Shown: positions 18,936-33,275 of the stretch, in pieces
Numbering within the stretch: the first letter of the stretch is position 1
Layout of the letters: each line of letters begins with the position of its first letter
From: Strix aluco
Lineage: Eukaryota > Chordata > Aves > Strigiformes > Strigidae
NCBI RefSeq assembly: GCF_031877795.1
Contig: NC_133970.1
Coordinates: 46,193,287-46,257,286, forward strand
Reading direction: 5' to 3'
DNA: 64,000 nt
Notes under the pieces: model-generated
What the model was told of the DNA's origin: nothing
Databases searched by the model: none
What the model saw: only the letters and a program-made list of their open reading frames with translations
Position numbers and translations under genes: made by a program

Positions 18936-20870
18936 CCAGAATAAAACAAAGTAATTCAAAGCAACAATACATTAAGGAATATCTCTAGAATTCTGCTTGT
19001 CACTGCTAACTGCGTTTTATTCAAGACTATGAAATTAATTGTACCAGAATTTATTTGCTTGGCTATGGAGTAAAGCTGTGCAACCTTACTCTTACAGGAA
19101 AAAAGTAAAAGTTTAAATTTTCCTTTCTAATCCTCGCAATGCGTGCAGCTCGCATACGTGAAGAGAAAATATTACTCTAACTCTTCATAGTTAAGCTAAT
19201 AAGCTTTCTCATAGATTGAGATAATAGGAACTGTGAGCATAGCATACAGCCCAGTAAGTGTTGGCACACGAACTGTTTCAGTCTTGAGGGACAGTGTTTC
19301 ACAGTATATCAGTGACAGAAGACCATCTTGCAGCCAGAATTATAAATGAAAAGTTTAAGCCTTCATGAAAGTATGGACTTAGAATGATTCCTTTGCAGTC
19401 ACCTAAAAAAAATGACATATTGAATTACTTTGGGGAATACAGCATTTAACACTTTATTTTCTAAGACTGTGTATATGCACACAAATTGATTAGTTTAACC
19501 TAAGACACAGTGATTTAAAAAGGTGTTATATGTGTGAATACATTTACATGAATTTAAGCCAATCAGATAAAACAGTATACATCCAACTTAAAACTATGTA
19601 GGAGTATCTTATAGGTCTATTTCTAAATCTGGGGAAATAGCAGGAAACAGAAAAATTTGTATTTTTCTCCCTTTCTCAGGCACCAGACTGCAATGGACTG
19701 TTGGTGCATATTAATTTCACAGTAAACAATGTACTTGGAACTACCACACATGCTGTCTCTGGAGAGCTATGGTTATTTGTCTTGAAATAGTCTCTCGTGT
19801 TTGTAACTACTATACAATAATACTTCAGCAACAAATGCTATGGTTACATTTATATTAGTAAATAAACAGTCCAAGAACCTTTTTGTACCCCTGATGCAGC
19901 TCAGCTTACATGGCACAGCTCACATCCATGGAGCTAAACTCTTTCCTCTCCTCCCCTGCTCCAAAAAAAGCAATCTAAAACCAAGAATGGCCTCGTCCAT
20001 GGCTTATTAGAAACAGTCCCAGGCCCATGCTAGTTCCCAGCCTGCGCTCAGACATTGTTTGGGACGGTACTAATTGACCAGGGCCAAAAGGGTTCCAGGG
20101 ACTAGTGGTACCTTCACTTTCACACAAGCGCAAGCCCATCAGTCGCTGTGATCTAGCACAAGACAGTCCTATCTCTGCAGCTGCCAAAGGCAGCTCCTGA
20201 ATTTGGCACCCTCCTTTGATGGATTCAGTTAATAAAATGGCAGCTCCAAACTCCAGCTGCTGTGTGCTACCTCTGTCCCCCCTTCACCAAAAGAAGAGGT
20301 AGCAGGGAGAGCAGGAGTTCAAAGAACTGAGCCCCGTGAAGCACAGGAGGCCTTCAGTGCTGCCCAAACTTCTGGTTCCATCTTTGACAGTGAAAGAAGA
20401 CATCAGATACAAAGATCCTAAAAGCTGAATCTACCCTAAAGGTCTTCAGCTGAGCTATGATGATCTGACAGCTGATGGAAAGTAGACAGACTCAAACAAC
20501 TTGCCTCTGTTTACAGTTGGGCCCTCAAGGGCAACTGGCTTCACCAAACCACCCTCCCCAGCTAGTGCCTTTGAAGAGCTATAAAATATTCCTCTTCTTC
20601 CAGAAAAAGACAGAAGATTTCTCCTATCTGAAGCACCACAAAAGGTACAAGCATAGATTAACTGAAGTAAATCTGAGTTGGTATGAACGCCTCCTCTAAC
20701 CATTATTCACACACTGAAAAAAGATTTTGGAAGAGAGAGAGAAAAATTCTTGAATTTCCTGAGATGCTGATATTCTTACTACATCTATCTGCATGCGACC
20801 GAAGGTTTGGTGTGAGAGATAACATGCATTATTAGGTTGATAACTGATACAGTTACTGGGCCGAATGTGT
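18936..20870. other. Intergenic DNA upstream of NDUFS4
   Basis: Mixed-composition DNA with no retroviral motif or exon recognised. GC content rises toward the NDUFS4 promoter. Confidence 0.5.
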
Positions 20871-21640
20871 GGCTGGGGTAGGCACCAGGGAAAAGGGGCA
20901 CCTGTACCCTGAATGGCATGCATGGCTCCCCCGAGGGGCTCAGGGCATCAAGCCCGACCTTCTTCAGTGCTGGCGATGGGAGACCAGCAACCTCCCACCC
21001 TTTCCCTTCTCCCCTTCCCTAGCCCTCTCTCCATCGCACCCTATCTCCCTCCCTGCCTACCCCTCCTGCTTCCTCTTGCTCCCTCTTTCCGCCCTCAACT
21101 TCGCATTTCCTGTCTGGGCGGAGGGGGTTTGGCCCTGCGACGCCGCCGTCTCCCAGCAGCTGCGGTAAGCGTCATGGCGGCTTCTCTGTCAATGACAGCG
21201 ACTCTGAGGCACTTTGTCGCGGGGAGTGGGGTTGCTACGGTCCGCCTGTCGTCGGCCAGGTAACGGGCACCGCGGGCGTTCCGCCGGCCGGTTAGCCGGC
21301 ACCGCCTCAGCGAGGGGTCCGCCGCGCTCCCGAGGAGCTTGACCTATGTCTAGGGCTTCGCCGCGGCCGCCTCGGGCGCTGGGCTGGGGGGGCCGCGCAG
21401 GCCTTCCTCTGGGGCTGTGCGTGTCTGTCCTTGCTGTTTTCCTCGCTGTGATCGCCCGCCCGGTGTTCTTGCGGCGCCCGGAGGCCGGGAGCTGGTCGAA
21501 ACGGCAGAGGAGCCCCGGCGTGAATAGGCAGCGTTTGCTCCATGGCCAGGGAGCCGGAGAAGGCGATGGTTCCTTCCAGCGCCACCACGGTCTTCCCAGA
21601 GATTTACTCCCCTTTGCCCTCTTCTGTGCCCTGTAGCTTT
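20870..21640 (+). promoter_or_regulatory. NDUFS4: CpG-rich NDUFS4 promoter and 5' end
   Basis: GC- and CpG-rich sequence surrounds exon 1, with the densest CpGs at about 21110-21560. A GGGCGG box (ctgggcggag) and an inverted ETS core (catttcctg) lie 45 to 70 bases before the ATG, a usual layout for TATA-less housekeeping promoters of respiratory-chain genes. The exact start site cannot be read. ORFs here (for example 20869-21263 and 21307-21661) are GC-rich shadows. Confidence 0.75.
21174..21259 (+). CDS. NDUFS4: NDUFS4 exon 1 (mitochondrial targeting peptide)
   Basis: NDUFS4 is an accessory subunit (18 kDa, AQDQ) of mitochondrial complex I in the inner membrane, needed for stable assembly of the NADH-oxidising module. 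Exon 1 starts ATGGCGGC with G at +4 and encodes 28 codons plus two bases. It is rich in Ala, Ser, Thr, Val and Arg with no acidic residue, as in a matrix-targeting presequence (TATLRHF, ATVRLSS). It ends CCAG with a GTAACG donor. The phase (two bases left over) equals that of human exon 1, and the join with exon 2 makes an Arg before SLSTSTW. The start is supported by the CpG-rich context and the match in phase. Confidence 0.92.
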
Positions 21641-24600
21641 CCCTTTCCTTCCCCTCCCCAAGTTCTGTTACTTTTTTCAGGGTATATATAGCTGCTCTTT
21701 CTGCTCTTTACTCCTGGAAATAATGCTGGGAATCACTTTATAATTTTTGGTGGCACTTTGTTGTTTGTTTCTTCAGTGCAGAGACTTGTGTTGAAAGTCC
21801 AATACATGACTTAACCTGTAATTGAAGATGTGTGCATGTGTTCTCTTCTGTGCATGTTGCAGGACTTGCATTTTTGTAAGACCCCCTTCTAGTCTGGAGG
21901 AAAAAATATAGTTCAGTGGCATTTACTATGATTTGGAGGGTTTGCTTTTCCATGCTACTTAAATATTTAAATATAAACATGCATAAAAGGTAGTTTCAGT
22001 ATTTTTTTTTAATCTGTGGGGGTTTTATACATATCTATATAAAAATATGCACACAGAAGGCTATACATACACACATATACAAAGAAAGAAGGACTATGGC
22101 TGTACTATTTTTTTCCCCAGTTTTTATGCTCTGTCCCATTGGTTACTGCTGCTTCCTCCCTCTTAAAATGGCACCTGTTTTACAGTGCTGAAAATTAATC
22201 CTCAGTCTCATAAAAATGCTTTGGAATCTGTGAATATGAAGTTAAGGAATTACTCTATGCTAATACAGAAACTTAATGTTCATGTTTGCTTGTTTCTGCC
22301 CTTCTTTTAGTCCTCTGTGGTGTTGACACAACTGTTCCCTGTGCCATATGGTAAATTGGATCAGTCAACTGATTCAGGTTAAAAATAATTTTGTTTGTTT
22401 TAAAGTTTTACCACTCCACCTCTTAAGCAGTTATTCCAGAACAAATAGTAGGATGTAGTAGGAGTGGGAATGAACAGCATAGAGATGTGAGGTAGAGACT
22501 CTTAAGTTGGCATTTTTTTCCAGGAAATTTCTTATTTTAAATAGTGCCCCAGATTCCTTCCCTGTCACAGAGGGAGACTGAAGTATTAGTGTCCCTCAAT
22601 ATTTTCAATAAGAGGGAAGTTGGAGATATTTGCCTGAGGGGGACTGGAACTTATGTTTCACATTCCTTAGGAGAATGGCTTGATCATAAATCTGTAGGTT
22701 TCTTGGAGAAGAGGCAGGGAAAAGCACTATGAGTCTCTCTTATTTAAAGTTTTACACCTTTGCAATCATTGTATATTGGAAGAGTGAGAATAAAATTTTC
22801 CTCGGAACAAGGAAAAGATGTTTTGGAAGCATGAAGGAATAGTTAAGGATGTAATTCATTGCATAACTTTTGTAAAAGAATTATTTTCTTGATGAAGTAG
22901 GCACTGAAACTTATCTCTCCTCTTTTCAGTTACTGTTTTATACTAAAAATATTGTTAAGCAGCCTCTGCAATCTCCCTACTTGGAAGGGAGAATCAAGAT
23001 ACATAATTTCAGGAAAGGATTCATGGCTCTAAAATTTAAATTCAGGATGTCTTTCTGCAGCTCATAGTGAGGTTATAAAATTATATAGAGGTGCAAGAGA
23101 GAAAGTGTATTTCTTGCTTCCGATATCATAAATTTCAGTAGATGGGTAGATGCCTCAAAGCTTGGTAGTATTTAAGTCCCATGTCTAGCTTCAGTATCTA
23201 ACATCTCATTTTGTAAAAAAGGAGATAAAGGAACCTCCCTACCTCACAGAATTGTGAATGGTCTTATAATACAAACCACTTAGGCTTGTTTTCCAGTTAT
23301 AATGATCAGCAACTATCCAAAAGCCTACTACTTTAAGAAGCCAATGTTTTGCAGCATATCTTGCAACTGGATATACAGATCCTGTGATGCTGACTTCCTT
23401 TCAGGAAAGCATTTTGACAGATACAGTTTCATGCAAGTAACTTTTGTTACAACAAATTCAGAGCATATTTAAAGTATTTGTCTATCTAATTTATTATTGG
23501 AGTAATCCATGTATTTGTCAATCTGTAGAAAGAATGTACTGTACCTGTATGCTAGATATGAGTCTTAAAGTAAATATAGGCATTAGAATTGCTATCAATA
23601 AAAGATAACACTGTTCTTAGGCGATAACTGAAGAAGATGCTGGAATTGTCAACTGTGAGGGCATTTGAATGATTCTTCTGTCGCTTCAGCACTGTGCTTT
23701 TGTTTACTCAGATTGAGAGTAAGGTTTGGTCTAGTTTGGTACAACTTTGTTAAATTACAGTTTCATGTTGTTTGCTTAAATTATGTTACGAGAATAATGT
23801 AGGTTATTGTTTGACCACTGTAGGATTAAAGTTAAAACCTTCAAGCAATAGTTTTATTTGTAGTGGTTTTTTTGCATATGAAACTTTTGATAGTTCTCCA
23901 GTTTTCAGAACTTCAATTACAGAATATAGCTGCCCTCTGATTTTGAAAAGAGAGTTCCTAAGATCACTTTGCAGTAGGCACAAGAGAGACTCTATACTGA
24001 TTTCCATGAGTTATACTTGATTCTTACAAATATTATGACTTCCTCTAACGCAAAGATTAAATTTATCAGTGCATGTTTAAGCACTTCAGAAATATGCATG
24101 CCCAAGTTGTTTGATGGTTCTGAACTGGTGACTGGTAACACAACAAGGAAATAAGTGTTCAGCCTTAAGTTAAGAGAACATGCAGCAATGTTTCTGATAT
24201 CTTCAGGGAGTTCTGTGTGCCTAGTTTAAATCACTGAAGCAGCGGTTACAGAGTCTGTTGTTCTTCTGTCTAGTGGTGAGCCTTATGGACCATCAGCAGA
24301 TGGCTTGAGCTGATACAGAAAGTAGAAGTGCCTCTGTTGCTTAGATAGCAGTTCTGAAGCTTTCATGCTGTAAGATCTGTCAAGGTTTCAAGAGCTTGAA
24401 ATTATGTTGAACATGCTCTTTTGAGTTTGAACTTTTTGGGAAGAAAGATTCACCTTGTTTGTCTGTCTTACCTAATTAATTAAAATTTTACCTCAGTTAT
24501 CTTCAGCCAATCTTTGATTAAAGGGTATAAATTAAATAATGCAGTTACATTTCTTCACAAGTTTCATGTGAATAGGAAGAAAGCAGAAGAGGGACTCTTA

Positions 24601-27600
24601 AATGTCTTCATCTTGGGAAAGATTGCAGTGTCTCCTTGCATTAGAAAATATGTGTAGGCGGAGTTGGGAAAAGAGAACTTCAAATGAATTTCTACTGAAC
24701 TGTGAATCAGCTATTTGTTCCAAAACCACTTGGTGGTTCAGAGAGTCCCTTTATTTCACAAGGTATTGCAGTCAGGATACAAATATACTAATTTCTGTTG
24801 CAGAAGCAGAGTATTTTGTGTGTGTAGGTGTAATGCCTGGCCACACAGTCCCTACATTTCACAATAATGGATTGTTGTCACTCTTCAGTGATAGATGATA
24901 GTTCTTCAAAATGTATTACCTGCTGCTTGTAATTCTTTCTTTTGTAAAGTCTCTGAGTATAATAGCAAATGTTTTGCTGGTTCATCATAAATGGATACCT
25001 GAGGTTATGAAAACAGAATTATGGACATTTGTGTAGTAGAAAGCCTGTTATTCAGTTCATGCTGTATGTGCAAGAGAATGAGGAAACATAATCAAGCTTT
25101 CCCCTGCAGAAAAAGAAGGGGAAGCTATTTCTGTGGGAAAATAAAGGACTTCTAAAATACAGAAGAAACCTGTTTCAATTGTTATCTTGTTCTTTCATCA
25201 ATAATAGTGAAAATGCTTAATAAAATTTAAAAAAAAGGTTTATTTTTCTTCAAAATAACTAGCTTACTCTTTTGTGTTACTGTTGTTGTGGGTTTTTTAA
25301 CCTCAAAATAGTATTGGCTTTTTTGTTGTATGTCTTAAAGTCTGGCTTAGTAGACTTCCCAGATCTAGCTCTGGGTAGACCAGAGAGCTACAAAAAGATG
25401 CACAGAGGTCTGGTTATGTCTGGTTAATAGAAGCACTATTTAGCCAGTTAGTGCTAGCCAATATGGCATTTTTGTCAAGTCTGTAATAAGTAGCACATTG
25501 CAGCAGTCATTTATTATTTCATCCAGCTGTAGTGCATCTCAGCTACTTATTTTCATATGCTGTGCAAGGTAATGTATGTGTGTTGTCAGGTTCAGACACA
25601 TCAGAAACTAGTTTTCTTTAATAAAAAAAGTAGTTAACTTCATTTAACTTCATCAAAATTAATTCCAATGGCTAACTGCATCTGCAGACACTACCTGGAA
25701 TAAAACCTCAAGATAAGACCAGGGAAAAAAGTTCTTTGAGGCCTTGCTGTCTTGTCCTTGCTGTATAAGTGGTGTTTATAGATAGTTTCATTTTGGTTAT
25801 TCATAGGGGAAAAAGACCTTTTAAAATATATATTTAACTTTAATTTTACAGTTTTATCCTGAATATTTTGTTTTTAATGCATGTCAGAGAAGTGCAGTGA
25901 ATCAGACTCTGTTACAACATAATAGTACAACTGTAAACTGAAACGCAAAATAAAGCTTCAGGGAGTTTCTTGGTCATAAGATTGTGGTGATGTGAAGGTT
26001 TGGAGCACACTCAAGGTGAAAGATGTGGAGAGACAAATGGACGTAGGAAGTGGAGAAAAAGATGAAAAACATTGCAGTTTGTACACTTAATGAGGATAAG
26101 ATTAAAAACAAGACTCCAGGCGGCAGCAAGTGTTTATCTGATCTTGCAGATAGCCTGAAGCAATAGTCTGGGAGAAGTAGATGTTCCATATATCCAAGTG
26201 TATAATTAATTTAAAACCCATTCCCTTTGACTCTGTCCACACTGTTCAAATAATGATTGTGTGGATAAGAGAGGGTATAGCAGACAAATCTTGCGTATTC
26301 ACTGTGACTGAAAGCATTATCAGTGGTTATTTTTTATTTTCACGTGTCTTTTGATGATGATCTGGTGTCTGGCTCTCATGACGGAAGGCCCTCTTGCCCC
26401 ATCAGTTTCACATGCTTTGAGGGGAGAGAGGGGGAGATTTCTGACAAGTAGGATGACTTGGGTCCTTTTGCAGTACTTTATGTAGGATCTCAAAGTTGCT
26501 AATCCATCACTACTTGCTTCTGTCCTGTAAGAGCTGATGGGCCAACAACATACTGTCTTATTCATGACTGGTATGTTGTTTGTGGATATGCACCTTTATT
26601 ACTAGGTCAGAGTGGCTCCAGTGAACCAGAATGGTATTTTTGATTTCCTGCTTTTGACTTCCCTGTTTGGCATTATGAGAAGTAGGGTGTAGGAGTGCTC
26701 CCTGTTTCCTTTAAAATGGAAAGAGGAAGCTTTGGAAGGGCCCCATGGAAGAAAGAAAATGTTGGATGCAATGAAGCATTAGAGCATTAGGATGCTACTG
26801 TCAAAGTGAAGAATTCTGTCGCAGATTAGAAAAATGAAAAAGTAAAAACTACCATGTATCATGTAGTTTAGCCTTCTAATGCACAACTTGTCTCCTAGTG
26901 AGCTAAGATCAAGATCATTCTTGTTCTTAAATTTGTATGGGATTCCCGTAATGTTTCTTAAAGTTCAGGTAATTTCAGTATTGGTCCATGTGAGGAAGAG
27001 GATGGGTAGAAAGACATGAAAGTAAGAGGGGAAAAGAGGTTGGGAGAGTCAAAATTTGAGAATGGGGACAAGGGAGGGATGTGTTGTTCTGGAAATGGCT
27101 GTTTTTCTAACGTGATTGCAGAAGTGTAAATAGAGCAGGAGGTGATGACACCAAAATATTCCTGATGAGGCTTCTTAAATTGCTGCTCATTATTGGGCGT
27201 ATAACTTGGATTGACTTATTTTAATTACATTTGGTTCCTTCACTTTTGGAATTAGAAACTCAAAGAGGGAGGAATGGTAGGCTTTTTAGCAAGAAAAGGT
27301 TTAATAGAGAAAAGAAGAAAGATGTTTAAGGTATGTCTATATTGAAAGAGAACTAGTAAATAAGCAGTGTGCTTGCTTCTGCACTAGAACAGTTGAAAGC
27401 TTTTCTTATCATCTCTGTGGCAACTAGTCATTGTGGGCTCAAAACTGCAGGTTACTTACCTAAAGTCTGGCATATCTTTTAAAAAAAGCATTATTACATG
27501 CTAGAATAACTTTTTTCCCCTAAATTGACTGATCTGAGAACCTAATAATCTTCTCTCTACTTTGAAGATTTGAAGAGTAGTGGAGATATTAAAAAAGCAA

Positions 27601-28510
27601 AACAAACCCCAAAAAGCCCTGTGAGGGTAGAGGTGAGGTTTGTTGGCACTAGTATCTTAAATCAGAAGGACATAATATTTTCCTTCAAGGACCAAATTGT
27701 TTAAAATAGGTTCTGACACTGCATTTGAAAATTACACTTATTTTGTTTTCAAAACAAACCAAAATAAAACCCTAAAGGGCTTTCATGTTGGTATTTCCTA
27801 ATACCAAATATTTGGTATCTCCAAGTTTGAGAGCAATGTATTTTTCAAATTAAGAAATTGATAGAAAGATTATGAAATACTATATGGATACATGGAGAAG
27901 AGAATTTGAATGCCAGCTGCCAATAGATAGAATTTCAAACCTATGTTAACAGAATAAAAATTGCTTTAGTGATGTGGTTTAATATATACTGTTTAGCATG
28001 TTTAACTTATACTGGAAAAATATTACTTTTTGGGTTACAAAAATTACTTTGATAATGCCTTAATGTATGTTTGAGCATTATGATTCAATTAACTGTGTTA
28101 CTCCACTACACATCTCAGCTTGATGAAATATTTATATATGATTGGAAAAGCCCAGAAGACAGTTGGGTTGGGTTGTAGTTCTGACTGATAGGAACTGTCA
28201 CATTAAAAGCTGTTTTTCACAAAAACAGGCAGTATCAAAACGCACAAGTGAGATTCAGAAGTTAAGGTCCAAAACCCAAAGTAACTTGAGAATTTAATTG
28301 ATACTATCTATCTCAATAACATGCTGATTTGGCCTTTCACTCACAACTAGACATGAGCAAAATCGGTATCTGGTGTTTCTTTTTGGGGGAGGAAATAAAT
28401 GCAGATCAAATCTGCAATAGGAATTATTAGACCGGTATATAGCTCTCAGTGTATTAGACCAATGTAATAGGTCTTCCTTGTGGCACTGTGGGAAATCTTG
28501 CCTGTTAAGC

Positions 28511-29109
28511 TGTGGTGGTTTGACCTTGGCTAAATGCCAGGTACCCACCAAGTCCCTCTATCACTTCCCCCCCTTTCCCTTTTTTTTCTCAATAGGGCAA
28601 AGAAGGGAAAGAAAATAAGATAGGAAAACAAAACAACCCTTGTGGGTAAAACAACAGCAGTTTTAATATAAGCAAAGCGAAGCAAAGGTCCCCGCATGGA
28701 AGCAAAAAAAAGCAAACAGATTTATTCTCTACTTCCCATGAACAGGCGATGTCGGGCCTTCTCAGGAAGCAGGGCTCCCATACGCGGAGGGGTTGCCTCG
28801 GAGGACCAAGGGTGACCCCCCCCCCTTCCTCCTTTCTCCCAGCTTTATACTGAGCAGACGTCAGATGGTCTGGAATATCCCTTTGGTCAGTTGGGGTCAG
28901 CTGTCCTGGTTGTGTCCCAAGATCTTGCCCACCCCGTCCCACTGTGGGGGGGAAATGTCGGAAAGAGCCTTGGTGCTGTGTAAGCACCACTCAGCAGTAG
29001 CCACACCACCAGGGTGCTATCAACACCCTGCCAGCTCCCAGCATAAAACACAGCACCATGGGGGCTGCTACAGGGGAAAACCAATTCTGGCTCAGCCAGA
29101 CCCGATACA
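28511..29109 (-). mobile_element. Solo LTR of the ERV1 family
   Basis: 599 bases closely similar to the ERV1 LTR, TGTGGTGG to CCGATACA, with a perfect 5-bp TSD taagc (28506-28510 and 29110-29114). It carries scattered substitutions relative to ERV1, so it is an older insertion. It is antisense to NDUFS4. Confidence 0.95.
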
Positions 29110-31932
29110 TAAGCACATGTTGATGAATGGTGAGAATGGAAACACTAATTACATTAATATGGTTGGTATTTTTAACTTTTAGCTACATTCTCAATTTTCA
29201 ATGTTGCTTTTGCTGACATCTTTGTATAACTTATTCTGTAGACAAATCATCTACTTAGTATGGTAATAATTTATAATCATCCTCAACTTTGTGACTGCTT
29301 CTGTAAATTTTTAATTTTTTTTTTAAGGAGCCTGTGAACTTTAAGCATGCTTGAAAACAGTATTAGGCATAAGGTAAATTTCTGGAGATACAAAGGCAAT
29401 GTCACTACTCAGTTCTGTCTGGGAGTAGTATACAGTCTTGTTCATAGTTACTATGTTTTATTTAATTCTTTGTGATGCAGGAAAATATCTGTTCTTACAC
29501 TTGTGTATTTTTGGTTCTTTAAAAATGAACCATGTCTGTTCCCCCCCCCCCCCCTTTTTTTTAATAAATTTTTTTATTAATTGTTGTTACCATAGGACCT
29601 GAAATTAAACTTTTAGTATTCTGAGAAAAACAAGAAATTAAAGATATCCCGCTTCCCCAGTAGCTGTTGATTTTACTCCTGTTGACCAAATTATTTGTTG
29701 TAGATTACATTGTCTGTTGTAAGAGATTGAAATGCTGAGAGGCTTATATAGTTAGCAGGGAAGCTTGAACCTACTCACAAATAGTTTTAAAAAACTCCAA
29801 GTTTTAAAAAAAAAATCTTTTTATACAAACAGTTTCAGTAAATTCGTATAATCCTTAAGAGCTTATTGTTTTATGTGTTTTATTCATGTACATGTTTTCA
29901 TTCTTGTGACAATACAGTGGATTTTTATATGCTTTTTAATTTTTTTGGTAAAAATTTGATTCCAAGTGTGTTACAAAGTATACCTCCAACCTGTCTTAGG
30001 ATCACATCCTTTACTGTTTCTAATGATATGGTTAAACTATCAGGAGGCAAGCTGAACAGTTAACATTACCTTCTTTAAAATGCATATTTCCTAAGAAATG
30101 AATGGTGTACTTCTGTCTGAGTTTCAAAGTGCAGTTGCTCCATCCTGTCCAGTATAACAGTATGTTTAGGTACTGTTTTGTTAACAAGCCACTTTCTAGC
30201 TGCAGTAATTTGTGTCTGTCTTAATCTTCCCTTGACCTGTGACTGATGTTGAGGAAGTAAATTAACTTTTGACTCCACTAGACAGACTATAGGCAGCTCC
30301 AGAATGTGTGTGGGCAAACGCTTCTTGCAGCTGCTTATTCTTGGAGTGTTAACATGGAAGATTTCATATAAAACTTCTATTCATTATTTTTAAAAAATCA
30401 GATTTGATGTATTTTATATAAAAGATTTGAAGACCTATCTTTTATGAATGTATATTCAATATGTATATACTTCTTCTGATGTTGTCATTTGCTATCAATC
30501 TAACAAAGTAATGACCTACTAAATGTTAGTGATTCCATTTGTATTAAAGTCCAAACCAAAAATTGTTGCAGAGGATAACTGTTCAATTTTTCATCTTTTC
30601 TATATATTTCAGTTGTTTTAAGTAGATATTTTTATGGATATTGCATCTGATCTCAATAATGTTCAGAAGTACCATCTTTCATTATAAAACTATAGATGTG
30701 TTCTGTGGCTATCTAAAGACCTAACAATAAAAAAGTGGTTTACTACTTTCAATAGAACCACTATATTTTAAATTAAGGAAAAAAAGAGCTCTTCATGCAG
30801 TAGCTTTGGCTGATCTGTCACATATTCAAGGAGTATTTGTATGTGGGGAAATTCTGCAGCAGTGATGTTTTGTCATATGTCATTGTTGATTGTGCCTACC
30901 AGAGAATGAGACAAATAATCTGAATGTTGTTGTATGAACTGGAATTCAAGAATAAGGTTTGTATTTGAAGCGCCAGTTTTGCCTTAAGGGTTTATTTCAC
31001 TTCAGAAAAGAGTGAGTAATAGCAAGGTTAGTAGTCTCCTTTCAGAGAGCTAATAGCTGCTCAGATAGTAAAACTATGAGAAGAGACTAGCAAAAGTAAA
31101 GAATAGTACCAATGGAGGAGAGGGTCAGTGTATAACTAAGAGTACAAGAGAACACATAAATATGGGAGGTGATGAGGTTATTTTTATTCTCAAATGTGAG
31201 TTCTCCAAAAATGCTTGTAAGGTGTGTTTACATTAATAAAATAGCTGTAAATGTAAAGAAAATGAAGGTCATTATGGAACAACAGGGCAGTCAAGCTTTC
31301 TTTTAAAATAGACTTCATTTAAGTAGCTTGGCAGCTTCATTATATTACTCTTGTAACACACAATAATTTTTCCCTTGTCAGTTTAAAGAGTTATCCCTAT
31401 ATTGCAGATGATTATACAGTACTCTCTAGAAGAAACTACATGGCACTAGTTTAGGAAAAAAAAAAAGTAATTGTTATTTGCACTTGCATGTAGAATAGCA
31501 TTTAAATTTTTGATGTGATAATTTTTTTTTTAAAACTTCAATTGGAGACACATAGGTTGCTTACATTGCAGCCAACCATTTGTTTTAACCTCAAGACACA
31601 TGTGTATTGTAGAAGCTAATTAATTACACTGGTCCCCACAACAAAAAACCTGTGTGGTTAGTATCTTTTTAAAAAGAGATAAAATTTAAAATTAGCCATT
31701 ATAGATAGACTACATAAAAAATAAGTCCTCTGCTTTGGTTGCAAAGTAATGAGGCTTGAAAACCAAGTGCAAATATATTTCATGCACTTGATGAAACTAA
31801 ATTTGATAGGAATTAATGACTAGCAAAGTGTAAGGGAACAGCAAGGGCTGGCTGCTCCTGAAGCAAAGGTAAGCTGGAAGCTGAGGGTGATTCCAGCAGG
31901 GACAGTGCCCTCACTGACCAGGGAACAGTCCC

Positions 31933-33275
31933 AGAATCACAGAATCATCTAGGTTGAAAAAGACCTTGAAGATCATCCAGTCCAACCATTAACCTAACAC
32001 TGACAGTTCCCAACTACACCATATCCCTCAGCGCTACGTTGACTCTACTCTTAAACACCTCCAGGGATGGGGACTCCACCACTGCCCTGGGCAGCCCATT
32101 CCAATGCCTAACAACCCCTTCTGGAAAGAAATACTTCCTAATATCCAGTCTAAACCTTCCCTGGCGAAACTTGAGGCCATTCCCTCTTGTCCTATTGCTT
32201 GTTACTTGGTTAAAGAGGCTCATCCCCAGCTCTCTGCAACCTCCTTTCAGGGAGTTGTAGAGGGCGATGAGGTCTCCCCTCAGCCTCCTCTTCTCCAGAC
32301 TAAACCCCCCCAGTTCCCTCAGCCGTTCCTCGTACGACATGTGCTCCAGACCCTGCACCAGCTTCGTTGCCCTTCTCTGGACACGCTCGAGTCATTCAAT
32401 GGCCTTTTTGTAGTGAGGGGCCCAAAACTGAACACAGTCATCGAGGTGCGGCCTCACCAGTGCCGAGTACAGGGGTAAGATCACTTCCCTGTCCCTGCTG
32501 GCCACGCTATTTCTGATGCAAGCCAGGATGCCATTGGCCTTCTTGGCCACCTGGGCACACTACTGGCTCATGTTCAGCCGGCTGGCGATCAACCCCCCCA
32601 GGTCCCTCTCTGACTGGCAGCTCTCCAGCCACTCCTCCCCAAGCCTGTAGCGCTGCTGGGGGTTGTTGTGGCCCAAGTGCAGCACCCGGCATTTGGCCTT
32701 AGTGAAACTCCTCCAGTTGGCCTCGGCCCATCGCTCCAGCCTGGCCAGGTCTCTCTGCAGAGCCTCCCTACCCTCGAGCAGATCAACACTCCCACCCAAC
32801 TTGGTGTCGTCTGCAAACTTACTGAGGGTGCACTCGATCCCCTCGTCTAGATCATCAATAAAGATATTAAAGAGGAGTGGCCCCAAAACCGAGCCCTGGG
32901 GGACACCACTCGTGACCGGCTGCCAACTGGATTTAACTCCATTCACCACAACTCTTTGGGCCCGGCCATCCAGCCAGTTTTTTACCCAGCAAAGCGTGTG
33001 CCCATCCAAGCCTCGAGCAGCCAGTTTCACCAGGAGAATGCTGTGGGAAACGGTGTCAAAGGCCTTACTGAAGTCAAGGTAAACAACATCCACAGCCTTT
33101 CCCTCATCCAATAAGCAGGTGGCCCTGTCGTAGAAGGAGATCAGGTTTGTGAAGCAGGACCTGCCTTTCATAAACCCATGCTGACTGGGCCTGATCATCT
33201 GGTTGTCCCGCTCAGCATCTATACCTAAGGAAAGCTCGGTGATGGTAATGGGGTCCATTGACAGTTCCAGACATG
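31933..33275 (-). mobile_element. CR1 LINE, 5'-truncated
   Basis: On the minus strand a reverse transcriptase reads [42 protein letters not shown] and [10 protein letters not shown] (FADD active site, near 32815). The C-terminal ORF2 part (32358-32014) reads [13 protein letters not shown] and ends in REALRD-like residues. The element ends at the plus-strand side with the CR1 3' tail octamers (agaatcacagaatcat) and the usual ccagtccaaccatt. The start of ORF2 is missing and a frame change separates the two parts, so it is a dead, antisense fragment. The 5' boundary is approximate. Confidence 0.92.

Noticed and set aside
20869-21661. ORFs of about 100 codons on both strands near the NDUFS4 promoter
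   Set aside because: They are due to high GC in the CpG-rich region; only the frame starting at 21174 matches a known protein and splices correctly.
32039-33082. Plus-strand ORFs of up to 139 codons
   Set aside because: They are antisense to the CR1 reverse transcriptase.
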